Virus record (IMG/VR): IMGVR_UViG_3300046170_000169
Span: 1-31,239 of that record
DNA length: 31,239 nt
Strand: one strand, 5' to 3'
Source: a virus
The translations under genes and the position numbers were made by a program. The first letter of the stretch is position 1. Each line of letters starts with the position of its first letter. Positions 1 through 7,856 of the stretch are shown here, piece by piece. The notes beneath the pieces were generated by a model. It was not told the DNA's origin and ran no database searches. It worked only from the letters and a program-made list of their open reading frames with translations.

Positions 1-813
1 CCTGATGGCTCCATGAATGCGTCAAAGTTAGTAGCTGATTCTGCTAATAGTAGCATCTTCAATGCGTTCACGGTCGCTTCTGGTACAACATATTCACTTT
101 CTTTCTATCTAAAAACAATAAGCGGTTCGCTGGAAACTACTATAGGATTAGGTTCTCCGGGATTCCCTCAAAATGAAGGCGAGGGGGGACGGTATAAAAA
201 CATCACTGTGACCGATGAGTGGCAAAGATTTACTTTAACCTCTACGGCTGACGCAAGTGCGGACACGGGCATTTCTTTTGGTGGCTTTAACGGTTTTAGC
301 ACAGGCGAAGAAGTCTACATCTGGGGCGCACAGCTAGAGACCGGAAGCGTAAGCACAAGCTACATACCGACATCAGGTTCCACCGCGCAACGAGCCTCTG
401 ACGAGCTTGTGATTTCCGGCAGTGACTTTAGTGACTTCTTTAATGGAAGCGCGGGAACATTTTTCATCCAAGCCCAGAATAGAACTCCCGAACTTAACGG
501 TGCAGTCTTGATGGGACAAAATAGCAATAAGTTATTTTTCTACAAATCAAATCCGAACCGTCTCTCTACGTATGATGGAGGTAGCTTTACACATCACGAT
601 GGACTTGTAGCTAATCAACTGTTTAACGCTGCCGTGACTTTTAACACGTCAAACCGAAGTTCATCTTTAGACGGCTCGGCTTTAGATACAGACACTATTA
701 ACACACAATGGGCAGGAGCTGACATTTTAAAAATAGGCTTTGGATACTCAAATAATTTTAATGGTCACTATCGCAGAATCCTCTTTTGGCCTTATCACTC
801 AGACTCTCTATAA
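1..813 (+). CDS. Tail fibre/receptor-binding protein, lectin-like (5' partial)
   Basis: The reading frame is open from the first base of the window, so the gene probably begins upstream; the first ATG is at position 13. The N-terminal half is a Ser/Thr/Gly-rich beta-sandwich-like segment ending in YIWGAQLETGS...SYIPTSGSTAQRASD, a signature I know from carbohydrate-binding modules of phage tail proteins. The second half resembles a concanavalin/LamG-type lectin fold. No catalytic motif is seen. It sits three bases upstream of a second large tail protein. Role in host surface recognition is inferred from family resemblance and position; it could also be a structural tail appendage rather than the adhesin itself. 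Confidence 0.7.
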   Translation, partial: PDGSMNASKLVADSANSSIFNAFTVASGTTYSLSFYLKTISGSLETTIGLGSPGFPQNEGEGGRYKNITVTDEWQRFTLTSTADASADTGISFGGFNGFSTGEEVYIWGAQLETGSVSTSYIPTSGSTAQRASDELVISGSDFSDFFNGSAGTFFIQAQNRTPELNGAVLMGQNSNKLFFYKSNPNRLSTYDGGSFTHHDGLVANQLFNAAVTFNTSNRSSSLDGSALDTDTINTQWAGADILKIGFGYSNNFNGHYRRILFWPYHSDSL

Positions 814-816
814 CAA

Positions 817-3657
817 ATGGCACTCAATCTATCCACACTGACCAGCCCAGCGACATCTGGTGACGTTCTAGCAGAAGCCCTGACGACCGCTGACTTCCTT
901 GAGAACGTCCCAGTGTTACGCAACTTGGCTCGGGGTTCACAAAAGGGCGGCGATGCGAAACAAGACGTTGCCCTAAACCAGCCTAAAGCGTTGCCGCTGA
1001 TTGATGGTAAAGGCTATTGTTATCTTCCGGTCACCACTGGGAACGCTCCGGCTGTTACCTTTCCGACTATTGGAGCCAACGATGACTTCGTGTTAGAGAT
1101 GGATGTTTATTTAGTTAGTGGCACTAATCTACACTTTGTGAGTGGAGCTAACGGAGACCATAGATTAGCAATTTATAACGGTTCTTTCTACATTGGCGGT
1201 TTTAGTGCTTCTTTAAGTTCACCTTTAGCTTTGGGAGTTTCAAATATTAAAATTGAAAGGACTTCTGGAACAATCACCCTAAAACAAAACGATGCTGTGA
1301 TAGCGTCAAGGGCTAGTAGCTCGGCTTTAACTTTTACACACCTTTCTTTCAACGGTCAGTTTTCAACAAGTATTCTTCCACTAAACGGATACATCCAGAA
1401 AGCCACGTTATCTATCGGCGGCACTGAGCAACTCAACATCGACTTCACGGCCATTGGTCGCCACGGGGACACCAAGATAAAATGCGACTCCGGCCAAGTG
1501 GTAACAATCAACCAATCCGGCAACGACCCCGCCACGGTTATCAAGAAGCCTGTCTTGCGGTTCGATGGGACTAACGATGGTCTTCAAGGCCTGTTCAATC
1601 AGACAATTACAGAGGGCGCTTATATGTTCGCGGCATTTAGTGTGCTTGGAGACGGCGGTGAGCAATACACTAGAGTTTTTCAAACGCTGAACGCTGGAAA
1701 CAATACTCCAATTTTATTTAGTTCAAGGAATCAGTCAGAGAATAATATATACTGGTATAGTTCTAACAATACGTGGCAAAAAGCGCACGATGGAATGTAT
1801 GACGATGAACGAGGAGACATTTTACATGAATTGTCATTCACAGATGGACTTCAAAAGAGTCGAGTAAACAATGCCGATGCTTATTCAGCTACGCTGTCGG
1901 AAAGCAACACCGAAATGTTTTCTTACGGCATAGCTAACAATCACTCAAGCGGCTCTTTAAGCGCAGCCATCGACCTAGAATACCTCGCTCTCTTCCCTGC
2001 AACCATCACCGACGCTCAAGCTGACGACGTTCGTAATTATATTAATAATAGGAACAACGTGTTTGACCTAAAGGACGGCTTTGGCTACTACTTCTTTGAC
2101 CCGCAGATTTTCCCTATCGTTGACCCTGCTGATTTTGTTTCTTACTGGAACGGTAATATTGTTGGTTCTGATCTCACACTTAACGCTTCTGTTAGCCAAT
2201 CTGTAGTCAACCACCGACCAACACGGGATGGCTACAAGGTTACATTTAACGACAACGCTGACCACCTTGTGGTTGCAAGTCCACTGTCAGGAGGGCAAGC
2301 TGGCTGGCAAATCGTAGGCACGTCACTCGGAACCTTTGCGTATCGCGTGAATGCAAATGCGGTCACTGAGCTGAATCTTTTGGGTAACGCTGGAACTACA
2401 CGGAGGGTAGGAGAATCTTTTGGTATGCTACTTTTACCAGAATCGGCGACAGGTGCTGACATCGAGGCGGCAAGGAAGCTTCTGATTGACCGAGGCGCGG
2501 CTGATTCAGTGGTTTCAGGCAGCTATGGGTCAGTGTGGAATAATAGAACAGACATTGTTGAATTTAGACATAGTAGTTTTCAAAATGCATTAAATTTAAT
2601 TAAAGCTTTTAAGGGCCAAACCGCTCTCACCTCATTCAGCGCGATACATGCTGAAATCTGTACTAATTTTTCCCAAACATGGCAAGACTGCTCCTCACTT
2701 CAACAATTTCCGGCGGGCGCCAAGCTAGGCACGGAGGCGACAGGCACCGTAATATTTGATAACGCATGGAACTCTAGTGGTATTACGTCGTTTAGCACAC
2801 CGTTGCCTACAGCGACTTCAGTAAGTGTCGCATGGGGTTACTGTTCAGCTTTAGCTGAGTTCAATTTAGATTCATTGCCGCTAGTTTTAAACGTTTCTCA
2901 GGCTTGGCGTAACACCGGATTGACCAGTTTTAATACAAATTTACCCTCTACAAATACAGTGACCTTTGCGTGGTATCAAGCTACATCACTAAGTTCATTT
3001 GGAGCGGTAGACATCAAGAGCTGCACTGACTTTAACAGCGCATGGCGGGATTGCTCGGCCCTTACATCATTTCCAAGCGGCGCAAAGCTAGGAACTTCGG
3101 CGAGCAATGTGAACTTTACGGCTGCATGGCGAAACACTGGACTTACAAGTTTCCCTAACGACATCGATTTAAGTAAAGGTAATAATTTCCATGCGACATG
3201 GCTTGGCGATCCAATAACTAGTTTTAGCACGCCCTTGCCCGCTGCTTTAGATATAAGTTACGCTTGGTATCAATGCTCTTCTTTATCTAGTTTTTCGACA
3301 CCCGTGATAAAATCAGAAACTTTAGGGTTCGCTTGGTTAGGATGCAGCGCACTTACAGATTTTGCCGAAGGCTTGTTTGATAACTGGAATCCATCAATTA
3401 TTTCCACCGGAATCTTTAATGGCACATGGGACGGCTGTACATCACTCACCGCAATCAGCGTGGAAAATATACTGGTCAGCATAGATGCATCAAACCAGCA
3501 CGGGACAGACGACGGCACATCCACAGGCAATCCACTACAAGACAGCGGAATAGATATTGACTATGATGGAACGGCGCTCAGTGCCGCGACGAACACCGCA
3601 GTGGACTCACTCAAGGCCAAGGGCTGGAGCATCATTGTTAACAACGTAACACTTTAA
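817..3657 (+). CDS. Large tail adhesin with LamG-like and BspA-like repeats
   Basis: This 946-residue protein starts 3 bases after the previous stop without a Shine-Dalgarno sequence. Roughly residues 60-420 look like one or two LamG/concanavalin-type beta sandwiches. From about residue 605 to 880 there are degenerate repeats of about 22-25 residues with the pattern (S/A)AWxxCSxLxSFP, for example AWRDCSALTSFP, AWYQCSSLSSF and AWRNTGLTSF. This is the BspA/DUF285 type of leucine-rich-like repeat found in bacterial surface proteins and some phage tail proteins. There is no signal peptide. It is probably the distal tail fibre or receptor-binding protein. The repeats would form the interaction surface; that function is inference. 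Confidence 0.75.
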   Translation: MALNLSTLTSPATSGDVLAEALTTADFLENVPVLRNLARGSQKGGDAKQDVALNQPKALPLIDGKGYCYLPVTTGNAPAVTFPTIGANDDFVLEMDVYLVSGTNLHFVSGANGDHRLAIYNGSFYIGGFSASLSSPLALGVSNIKIERTSGTITLKQNDAVIASRASSSALTFTHLSFNGQFSTSILPLNGYIQKATLSIGGTEQLNIDFTAIGRHGDTKIKCDSGQVVTINQSGNDPATVIKKPVLRFDGTNDGLQGLFNQTITEGAYMFAAFSVLGDGGEQYTRVFQTLNAGNNTPILFSSRNQSENNIYWYSSNNTWQKAHDGMYDDERGDILHELSFTDGLQKSRVNNADAYSATLSESNTEMFSYGIANNHSSGSLSAAIDLEYLALFPATITDAQADDVRNYINNRNNVFDLKDGFGYYFFDPQIFPIVDPADFVSYWNGNIVGSDLTLNASVSQSVVNHRPTRDGYKVTFNDNADHLVVASPLSGGQAGWQIVGTSLGTFAYRVNANAVTELNLLGNAGTTRRVGESFGMLLLPESATGADIEAARKLLIDRGAADSVVSGSYGSVWNNRTDIVEFRHSSFQNALNLIKAFKGQTALTSFSAIHAEICTNFSQTWQDCSSLQQFPAGAKLGTEATGTVIFDNAWNSSGITSFSTPLPTATSVSVAWGYCSALAEFNLDSLPLVLNVSQAWRNTGLTSFNTNLPSTNTVTFAWYQATSLSSFGAVDIKSCTDFNSAWRDCSALTSFPSGAKLGTSASNVNFTAAWRNTGLTSFPNDIDLSKGNNFHATWLGDPITSFSTPLPAALDISYAWYQCSSLSSFSTPVIKSETLGFAWLGCSALTDFAEGLFDNWNPSIISTGIFNGTWDGCTSLTAISVENILVSIDASNQHGTDDGTSTGNPLQDSGIDIDYDGTALSAATNTAVDSLKAKGWSIIVNNVTL

Positions 3658-3660
3658 GTA

Positions 3661-3987
3661 ATGACAGACGAAACCCATAGATTCTTCCGGTTCAGCAACG
3701 AAGCATCCTACGAGCAGCTCACGACCGCCGGAAACGAAGCCCGAGGTCTACCAGACGGCAACGGCACTGACAGGTGGTTAGCACTTTGGGATAACACCTT
3801 TCTCGACCCTGAGACCAACAGCGACAGACTCTATTGTGTTAAGCGCAGTGGCATCCTTGAGACCGACGACTTTGACCTAGAGGGCATTCAGGAAATCGAC
3901 CTAGACACGTATCTGCAAAGGTTACGCTGGGAGCCGCCTATCGAAGAAGACCTTGAGCTTCTCGACGAACTTGAACTGATAGACTAA
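3661..3987 (+). CDS. Small acidic protein downstream of tail fibre (paralogue A)
   Basis: Unrecognised 108-residue acidic protein. It starts 3 bases after the tail adhesin stop, and its stop overlaps the next start by one base (TAATG). It shares a plan with its downstream neighbour: an aromatic N-terminal strand (FFRFS), a RGLPDGNGT turn, a middle strand (DRLYCVK), then LEGIQEID. The pair look like a tandem duplication. Position directly behind a fibre gene suggests a fibre-assembly chaperone or fibre-tip protein, but no family signature supports that. Confidence 0.6.
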   Translation: MTDETHRFFRFSNEASYEQLTTAGNEARGLPDGNGTDRWLALWDNTFLDPETNSDRLYCVKRSGILETDDFDLEGIQEIDLDTYLQRLRWEPPIEEDLELLDELELID

Positions 3988-4328
3988 TGGACGAACAACA
4001 AGAACCACTCACAGAAATCGAACAGTCACGAGCTGACACTGGGTTTCGTTATTACGTCGTCAAACCCGACGAACTCTACACGGGACTTGTTAGCGCAGTA
4101 GATGCTGACCGTGGCTATCCTAACAAACAAGGCACAACACTCACCGGACTACCACCTGTTGCTAGCCTTGCTGAAGCCACCGACGGCTCAGGGCGACTTA
4201 TAGCCATCGACTGCTGGAGATTCACCGCTAACGATGACGCGATGCTTGAAGATGCCGAGGGTGTTCAAGAGCTTACTCAGTTAGAGTTCCTGGCGATCAA
4301 GCCTGAGCCTGAAGACGAGCTGGAATAA
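3987..4328 (+). CDS. Small acidic protein downstream of tail fibre (paralogue B)
   Basis: Unrecognised 113-residue acidic protein, a probable paralogue of the gene before it: FRYYVV, then RGYPNKQGT, GRLIAID and AEGVQELT occupy the same order and spacing as the corresponding segments of the upstream copy. Its start and stop both overlap neighbours by one base (TAATG), which suggests translational coupling from the fibre genes into the lysis cassette. A fibre-assembly role is inferred from position only. Confidence 0.6.
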   Translation: MDEQQEPLTEIEQSRADTGFRYYVVKPDELYTGLVSAVDADRGYPNKQGTTLTGLPPVASLAEATDGSGRLIAIDCWRFTANDDAMLEDAEGVQELTQLEFLAIKPEPEDELE

Positions 4329-4504
4329 TGAATAACCATTTAACACACCCGATCACAGGAATGATAGCCAGCTCATGGTCAGCGATCTCGGCCTATTTTG
4401 ACTACTTTGAAATGGCTGTTGGATTTATTTCGGCGGTCATAGCCCTGCTAATCGGAATACTTTCTTTGATAAACCAATGGCGGAGGTTTAAAAAAGGCGA
4501 ATGA
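4328..4504 (+). CDS. Putative holin, single transmembrane segment
   Basis: A 58-residue protein whose ATG overlaps the preceding stop (TAATG) and whose TGA overlaps the next start. Residues about 29-48 form one clear transmembrane helix (MAVGFISAVIALLIGILSLI), followed by a basic tail WRRFKKG; the N-terminal 28 residues are weakly amphipathic. Size, topology and position just ahead of the spanin-like pair and an endolysin fit a small T7 gp17.5-like (class II type) holin that permeabilises the inner membrane. The assignment rests on size, hydrophobicity and context, not on a family motif. Confidence 0.6.
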   Translation: MNNHLTHPITGMIASSWSAISAYFDYFEMAVGFISAVIALLIGILSLINQWRRFKKGE

Positions 4505-4701
4505 TGAAGCTTTTGACAGCAGCGCTTCAAGCCTATGTCGCTTATACAAACTTAAAACTGAGGAGATATATTGATGACCTGGAAGACGAAATTGATAAGC
4601 TGGCTAGCGTTGGGGATGCTGCTTCCGTCTTGCGGATTGAGCGCCTCTCAAGAAGAATTAAACGCGAGCAGCTACGATCCTCCGGTGATAACTCTGACTG
4701 A
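4501..4701 (+). CDS. Lysis-cassette protein, candidate i-spanin-like
   Basis: A 66-residue protein that starts in the holin stop (ATGATG). The N-terminus (residues 3-18) is mildly hydrophobic, followed by a charged helical segment (RRYIDDLEDEIDKL, then RIERLSRRIKREQ) likely to form a coiled coil. A lipoprotein gene is embedded in its +1 frame from position 4574, the arrangement typical of Rz/Rz1 spanin pairs. The hydrophobic segment is weak for a true membrane anchor, so it may instead be a conserved lysis-cassette protein of unknown function. Confidence 0.5.
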   Translation: MMKLLTAALQAYVAYTNLKLRRYIDDLEDEIDKLASVGDAASVLRIERLSRRIKREQLRSSGDNSD

Positions 4702-4804
4702 TGGCCGGCTTTATACATTTCAAGAGGTTTCGATGATCGGTAGAGGCCAGAAGTATTATAGTCAGTATGTCTGGCAACGTGCATTAATTACCGGACAGAA
4801 ATGA
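4574..4804 (+). CDS. Outer-membrane lipoprotein, candidate o-spanin (Rz1-like)
   Basis: A 76-residue protein in the +1 frame relative to the gene it overlaps. ATG 4574 is preferred because AGGAG at 4561-4565 lies eight bases upstream; a TTG one codon earlier is also in frame. Residues 1-20 are a lipoprotein signal peptide: basic start (KTK), hydrophobic core (LISWLALGMLL) and lipobox LPSC with the acylated Cys at 20. The mature part is about 57 residues. Lipid anchoring, overlap with a coiled-coil gene and position between holin and endolysin argue for an o-spanin. It would imply a Gram-negative host. The TGA overlaps the endolysin start (ATGA). Confidence 0.6.
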   Translation: MTWKTKLISWLALGMLLPSCGLSASQEELNASSYDPPVITLTDGRLYTFQEVSMIGRGQKYYSQYVWQRALITGQK

Positions 4805-5407
4805 AATCAATATTTGAAAAGCTAATAGCTATTTTCTCGCGCAAACCAAAGCCGAGGATCAAGAAGGTATTGATTTGTGTGGGCCACTCTAGAATGGGCG
4901 ATAAAGGCGCTGTGAGCCGAGGCAACGTCAGTGAGTGGGCTTATAATCAATACGTGGCTGAAAAGCTACGAGAGAAGCTTACAGAGCGTTCTATATCATC
5001 AACAGTTATTTCCGAGACTCCATTTAAAAGCTATCACAAATCCTGCTCGTATTTAGCTGAACAATCTTGGGGGTTTGATTGCGTGATTGAACTTCATTTT
5101 AATTGTCATAGTCCCTAGTGCTAACGGGTTTGAATATCTGTATTGCGCCGGAAGTAAAGAGGGACAGAAATTAGCAGAGGCATTTCGTAAAATCCACTCG
5201 GAGGTTGTGCCAGGTCAGAAGGATAGAGGCGTTAAGGCGATTAGCCAAGGAGGTAGAGGTTACAGGTTCTTATCAAAGACAAAGCCACCTGCCGCTATAC
5301 TGGAGCCGTTCTTTGCTAGCAATGCCAAGGAGTGGGTTTTATTTGACGGCATGGAGTCAGAGCTAGCTCAGATCTACTGCGATGCTCTAGTCGATTACTT
5401 GGCGTAA
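4801..5407 (+). CDS. Endolysin, N-acetylmuramoyl-L-alanine amidase (Amidase_3-like), split by a +1 frame change
   Basis: Two overlapping frames together encode one amidase of about 201 residues. The first part (4801-5118) has VGHSRMGDKG, with the zinc-binding His and the Gly-rich turn, and ends ELHFNCHSP at a TAG. The second part, read from 5117 in the +1 frame, continues SANGFEYLYC and later carries ILEPFFASN with the catalytic Glu of the family. Joining at CCC-TAG (5113-5118), by skipping T5116 or by one fewer C, gives an uninterrupted family-like sequence. Either the gene is expressed by +1 frameshifting at CCC-TAG, or there is an indel in the gene or assembly. It should cleave peptidoglycan amide bonds; no signal peptide is present, so export would rely on the holin. 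Confidence 0.75.
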
Positions 5408-5438
5408 AACACGCAATTAAAATAATTTAAGAAATATA

Positions 5439-5462
5439 TTTGACTCGGTTCTATTTTTGACT
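5439..5462 (+). promoter_or_regulatory. Tandem TTTGACT repeats ahead of RHH gene (operator and/or -35 box)
   Basis: TTTGACT occurs at 5439-5445 and again at 5456-5462, exactly 17 bp apart, in the AT-rich gap between the endolysin stop and the first early gene. TTGACT resembles a sigma-70 -35 element, but no good -10 box sits at standard spacing from either copy. Tandem short repeats are the usual operator type of ribbon-helix-helix proteins, and such a protein is encoded 37 bp downstream. Autoregulation is inference. Confidence 0.35.
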
Positions 5463-5498
5463 ACGTTTCATTTATCAGCGCAAGGCTGACCTAAAAAA

Positions 5499-5627
5499 AT
5501 GAAACTAATACAAGTTGACCAAGAGACACACCAGGCACTTAAGGTGCTTGCCGTTACAAAGGGAGTAAGCCTTAAAGACTTAGTCCAGAACCTGCTTAGC
5601 AAAGCATTAAAAGGAGCAAGAAAATGA
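5499..5627 (+). CDS. Ribbon-helix-helix (Arc/CopG-type) DNA-binding protein
   Basis: A 42-residue protein: a short beta strand (KLIQVD), then helix (ETHQALKVLAVTKG), then a second helix (SLKDLVQNLLSKALKG). This is the classic RHH pattern in which the strand of a dimer reads the major groove. The length matches minimal Arc-like repressors. It is the first gene after an intergenic region with tandem TTTGACT repeats, which fits an early regulator or autorepressor. Its stop overlaps the next ATG (ATGA). Confidence 0.65.
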   Translation: MKLIQVDQETHQALKVLAVTKGVSLKDLVQNLLSKALKGARK

Positions 5628-5881
5628 AAGAGCTTATGATTGGATTTGCGATCTTTCTTTGCTTAACGACGCTAGTGATGTGGGTGTTCGCCTCGTCTCG
5701 CGCTGTTGAGAAGGCTCGCATTCAAGAGATGGCTTATAAGTTGTATCTGAAGCCGAACTTTGAGCTTCTTGAACTTAAGGAGCTTCTGATCGGAGGATAC
5801 TACGAGCTGGATCAATATGAAGTAAACGAGCGTATTGAGGCAATCAACATTGCTTTAAACGCAAAACAAAGGACATACTAA
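5624..5881 (+). CDS. Small membrane-anchored protein, unknown function
   Basis: 85 residues with one N-terminal transmembrane helix (about residues 5-24, IGFAIFLCLTTLVMWVFA), followed by a charged helical cytoplasmic or periplasmic domain with Glu/Leu-rich segments. GGAGC upstream serves as a Shine-Dalgarno sequence. The stop overlaps the next start (TAATG). I do not recognise the family. Early position and a membrane anchor could fit superinfection exclusion, but nothing in the sequence shows this. Confidence 0.55.
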   Translation: MKELMIGFAIFLCLTTLVMWVFASSRAVEKARIQEMAYKLYLKPNFELLELKELLIGGYYELDQYEVNERIEAINIALNAKQRTY

Positions 5882-6072
5882 TGGACATTTACGAAGAGAG
5901 TAAAAAGGCCGCGCTTATTAAAGACGAGGAACGAAAAGCCAGATACGCTCCTAGTGAGCGCTGGGACGCCATAGAAGCTGGAGTGGCCCGAATCAGGGCT
6001 AATGAGAGCCAGGAATACAAAGCGGCGCGAGAAGCCGCCTACGCGCAAGCTAGAAAGAACCTTGGACTATGA
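5881..6072 (+). CDS. Small charged early protein, unknown function
   Basis: 63 residues, very rich in Glu, Lys, Arg and Ala, and predicted by eye to be almost all helical (EESKKAALIKDEERKARYA; EYKAAREAAYAQARKN). It overlaps the gene before (TAATG) and the gene after (ATGA), so it is embedded in the early operon. No family recognised. Confidence 0.5.
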   Translation: MDIYEESKKAALIKDEERKARYAPSERWDAIEAGVARIRANESQEYKAAREAAYAQARKNLGL

Positions 6073-6266
6073 AAACCAAAACACAAAAGCGTCAGATATT
6101 AGCGCATTTAGAAAACGGTGGAAGCCTCACTACACTTGGGGCATTTAAAAAATTTGGATGCACCCGTCTTGCCGCAAGGGTTTTAGACCTACGCCGCGAA
6201 GGGCATCCAGTAAAATCAGAGCGAATAAGCGTGAACGGAAAACACGTTTCAAAATATTCCATTTAA
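6069..6266 (+). CDS. Helix-turn-helix protein (HTH_39-like)
   Basis: 65 residues with the pattern TQKRQILAHLENGGSLTTLGA, then FGCTRLAARVLDLRREGHPVKSE and a C-terminal strand KHVSKYSI. This is the layout of the small winged HTH domain (HTH_39 type) common in phage early regions beside recombination genes. It probably binds DNA; the target is not visible. Start overlaps the previous stop (ATGA). Confidence 0.65.
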   Translation: MKTKTQKRQILAHLENGGSLTTLGAFKKFGCTRLAARVLDLRREGHPVKSERISVNGKHVSKYSI

Positions 6267-6270
6267 CGAC

Positions 6271-6921
6271 ATGAACGAAATAACACAACAAAAGAAGGGC
6301 AATGCTTTACAAGAGCTTGCAGAGCGATTGGGCAGCAATTCAAAACGCACTGCTGAGATTTTAAAGGCTACAGCTTTTAAGAGCTGCAAGAACGATGAGC
6401 AGTTTGCTAGCCTTGTGATCGTAGCTAATACCTACGGCTTAAACCCTTTACTCAAAGAGCTTTACGCTTTTCCTGGTAAGGGCGGTGAAATTGTTCCAAT
6501 CGTCTCTATTGACGGCTGGCTTCGGATTATTAACGACCATCCGCAAATGAACGGGATGAGCGAGGAGTGGGCCGAGGATGGGTCTTGGTGTGAAATCAAG
6601 ATACACCGGAAGGATCGTGAGCATCCTACCACGCATCGGGAATACCTAGAAGAGGTCAAGAGAAACACTGAGCCTTGGAAACAACATCCTCGCCGGATGC
6701 TTAAATGGAAATCGATCATTCAATGTGGGCGCGTAGCCTTTGGGTTTGGCGGTATCCATGATGAAGATGAAGGACGCGACATCGCTGGGTTCCGTGACGT
6801 AACGCCGGTCAAGCCGGTTACAGGAATACGAGAAATTGCGGTAAATCCTTTTGAGGATATTGTTGAGACCGAGAGCGAGCCTGATACAGAAGATCTTTTT
6901 AGTCAGGAGGTAACTAAATGA
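6271..6921 (+). CDS. bet: Phage recombination protein Bet (RecT/Red-beta family annealase)
   Basis: 216 residues. The core has the family pattern LVIVANTYGLNPLLKELYAFP, followed by PIVSIDGWLRIINDHPQMNGM and a central HRKDREHP segment, then an acidic C-terminal tail (DIVETESEPDTEDLF). Bet proteins bind single-stranded DNA and anneal complementary strands. The next gene is a lambda-type exonuclease overlapping by ATGA, which forms the usual two-component recombination module acting at phage DNA ends and repairing breaks. Length is a little short of lambda Beta but normal for the family. Confidence 0.88.
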   Translation: MNEITQQKKGNALQELAERLGSNSKRTAEILKATAFKSCKNDEQFASLVIVANTYGLNPLLKELYAFPGKGGEIVPIVSIDGWLRIINDHPQMNGMSEEWAEDGSWCEIKIHRKDREHPTTHREYLEEVKRNTEPWKQHPRRMLKWKSIIQCGRVAFGFGGIHDEDEGRDIAGFRDVTPVKPVTGIREIAVNPFEDIVETESEPDTEDLFSQEVTK

Positions 6922-7559
6922 TCGTGCATGACGACATTAAACAAGGCTCGGAAGCTTGGGAGAAAGTTAGACTTGGACGGGCTACGGCTTCTCAGGCTAG
7001 TAATATCCTGACTCCTACCGGTAAGCTATCAGCTAGCAGGTTAAAGTATGCTCAGCAAATTGCGAGAGAATGTTATGCTGATGATCCTTATAAATTTATG
7101 GGGAACGCTGACACTGATAGGGGTCATGAAAATGAAGGCCCAGCCAGAGAGCTTTTTGAGTCAATGATGGGCTACCAGGTCACTGAGGTTGGGTTTGTTA
7201 CCCGTGACGATAAGATTATCGGATGCAGCCCTGATGGATTGATTATGGATGAAAATGGTGAATACACTATGGGCTTAGAAATAAAATCTCCCCGAATTGA
7301 TGAACACACCGATTATTTAATTCAGGGAGTTTTGCCTAAAAAATACAAAATACAGGTGCATTGGAGCATGGCTATCACGGGAATCAAGACGTGGTGGTTT
7401 ATGAGTTATTACCGTGGAGTAAATCCTTTAATTGTTAAAGTCAAAGCTGACGAGTTTACGGAAGTAGTCTCACGCGCTCAGGATGATTTCATCCCAGAAT
7501 ACCGCGAAATTTCCAAAAACGTAAAAGAAGCTTTGTTCGGAAAGGTGGTAATTCGATGA
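6918..7559 (+). CDS. Lambda-type (YqaJ-like) exonuclease
   Basis: 213 residues, preceded by a strong Shine-Dalgarno sequence (AGGAGG). The N-terminus QGSEAWEKVRLGRATAS is the family opening with its conserved Trp and Arg. GHENEGPARELFE (about 69-81) carries the conserved Glu. SPDGLI with Asp106 and GLEIKSP with Glu121 and Lys123 form the PD-(D/E)XK metal site. It should degrade one strand from duplex ends, giving 3' overhangs to the Bet annealase encoded just upstream. The stop overlaps the next ATG. Confidence 0.88.
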   Translation: MIVHDDIKQGSEAWEKVRLGRATASQASNILTPTGKLSASRLKYAQQIARECYADDPYKFMGNADTDRGHENEGPARELFESMMGYQVTEVGFVTRDDKIIGCSPDGLIMDENGEYTMGLEIKSPRIDEHTDYLIQGVLPKKYKIQVHWSMAITGIKTWWFMSYYRGVNPLIVKVKADEFTEVVSRAQDDFIPEYREISKNVKEALFGKVVIR

Positions 7560-7829
7560 CTATTGCAATGAAAAACCTAGTTGAATCCGAAAGGTGGAGG
7601 CGAGCAGGTGTTTCAACATATTACCGAAAGTCTTTGGTTTTAGCGACAGTCTGCGAACCTGGTATCTCAACAGAAGATTTAGCTGCGGTAATCGGAACGA
7701 CCCGTGGATGTATTAACACTGCTGTTCAGCCATCTTGCTAAAAAGAACCTTCTTCGCAAGGAGCTGATAAAATCGACAAAGTTTGGCGAGCCTAGAAAAT
7801 TAGGATCTTACCCTACACCCTTACGCTAA
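7556..7829 (+). CDS. Winged-helix/HTH protein, reading frame broken once (+1)
   Basis: Starts in the exonuclease stop (ATGA). The first frame gives residues up to about 57, with an HTH-like segment ISTEDLAAVIGTTRGCINTAV, then runs into a TAA at 7739. In the +1 frame the sequence continues SHLAKKNLLRKELIKST and a basic tail to a stop at 7827-7829. Skipping C7727 gives a continuous 90-residue winged helix whose recognition helix and wing match the usual layout. The break is either a natural mutation or a sequencing insertion. The likely role is DNA binding in early control. Confidence 0.5.
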
Positions 7830-7856
7830 AGATCTAGCAAACACTATAGAAACAGT

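Noticed and set aside
4501-4804. The lipoprotein and its overlapping partner as one gene broken by a frameshift
   Set aside because: Both frames are coherent to their own stops, and the lipoprotein has its own Shine-Dalgarno sequence and signal peptide.
5439-5459. Bacteroidota-type promoter (TTTG ... TAnnTTTG)
   Set aside because: TATTTTTG at 5452-5459 fits the -7 element, but TTTG at 5439 is only 9 bases away instead of about 19.
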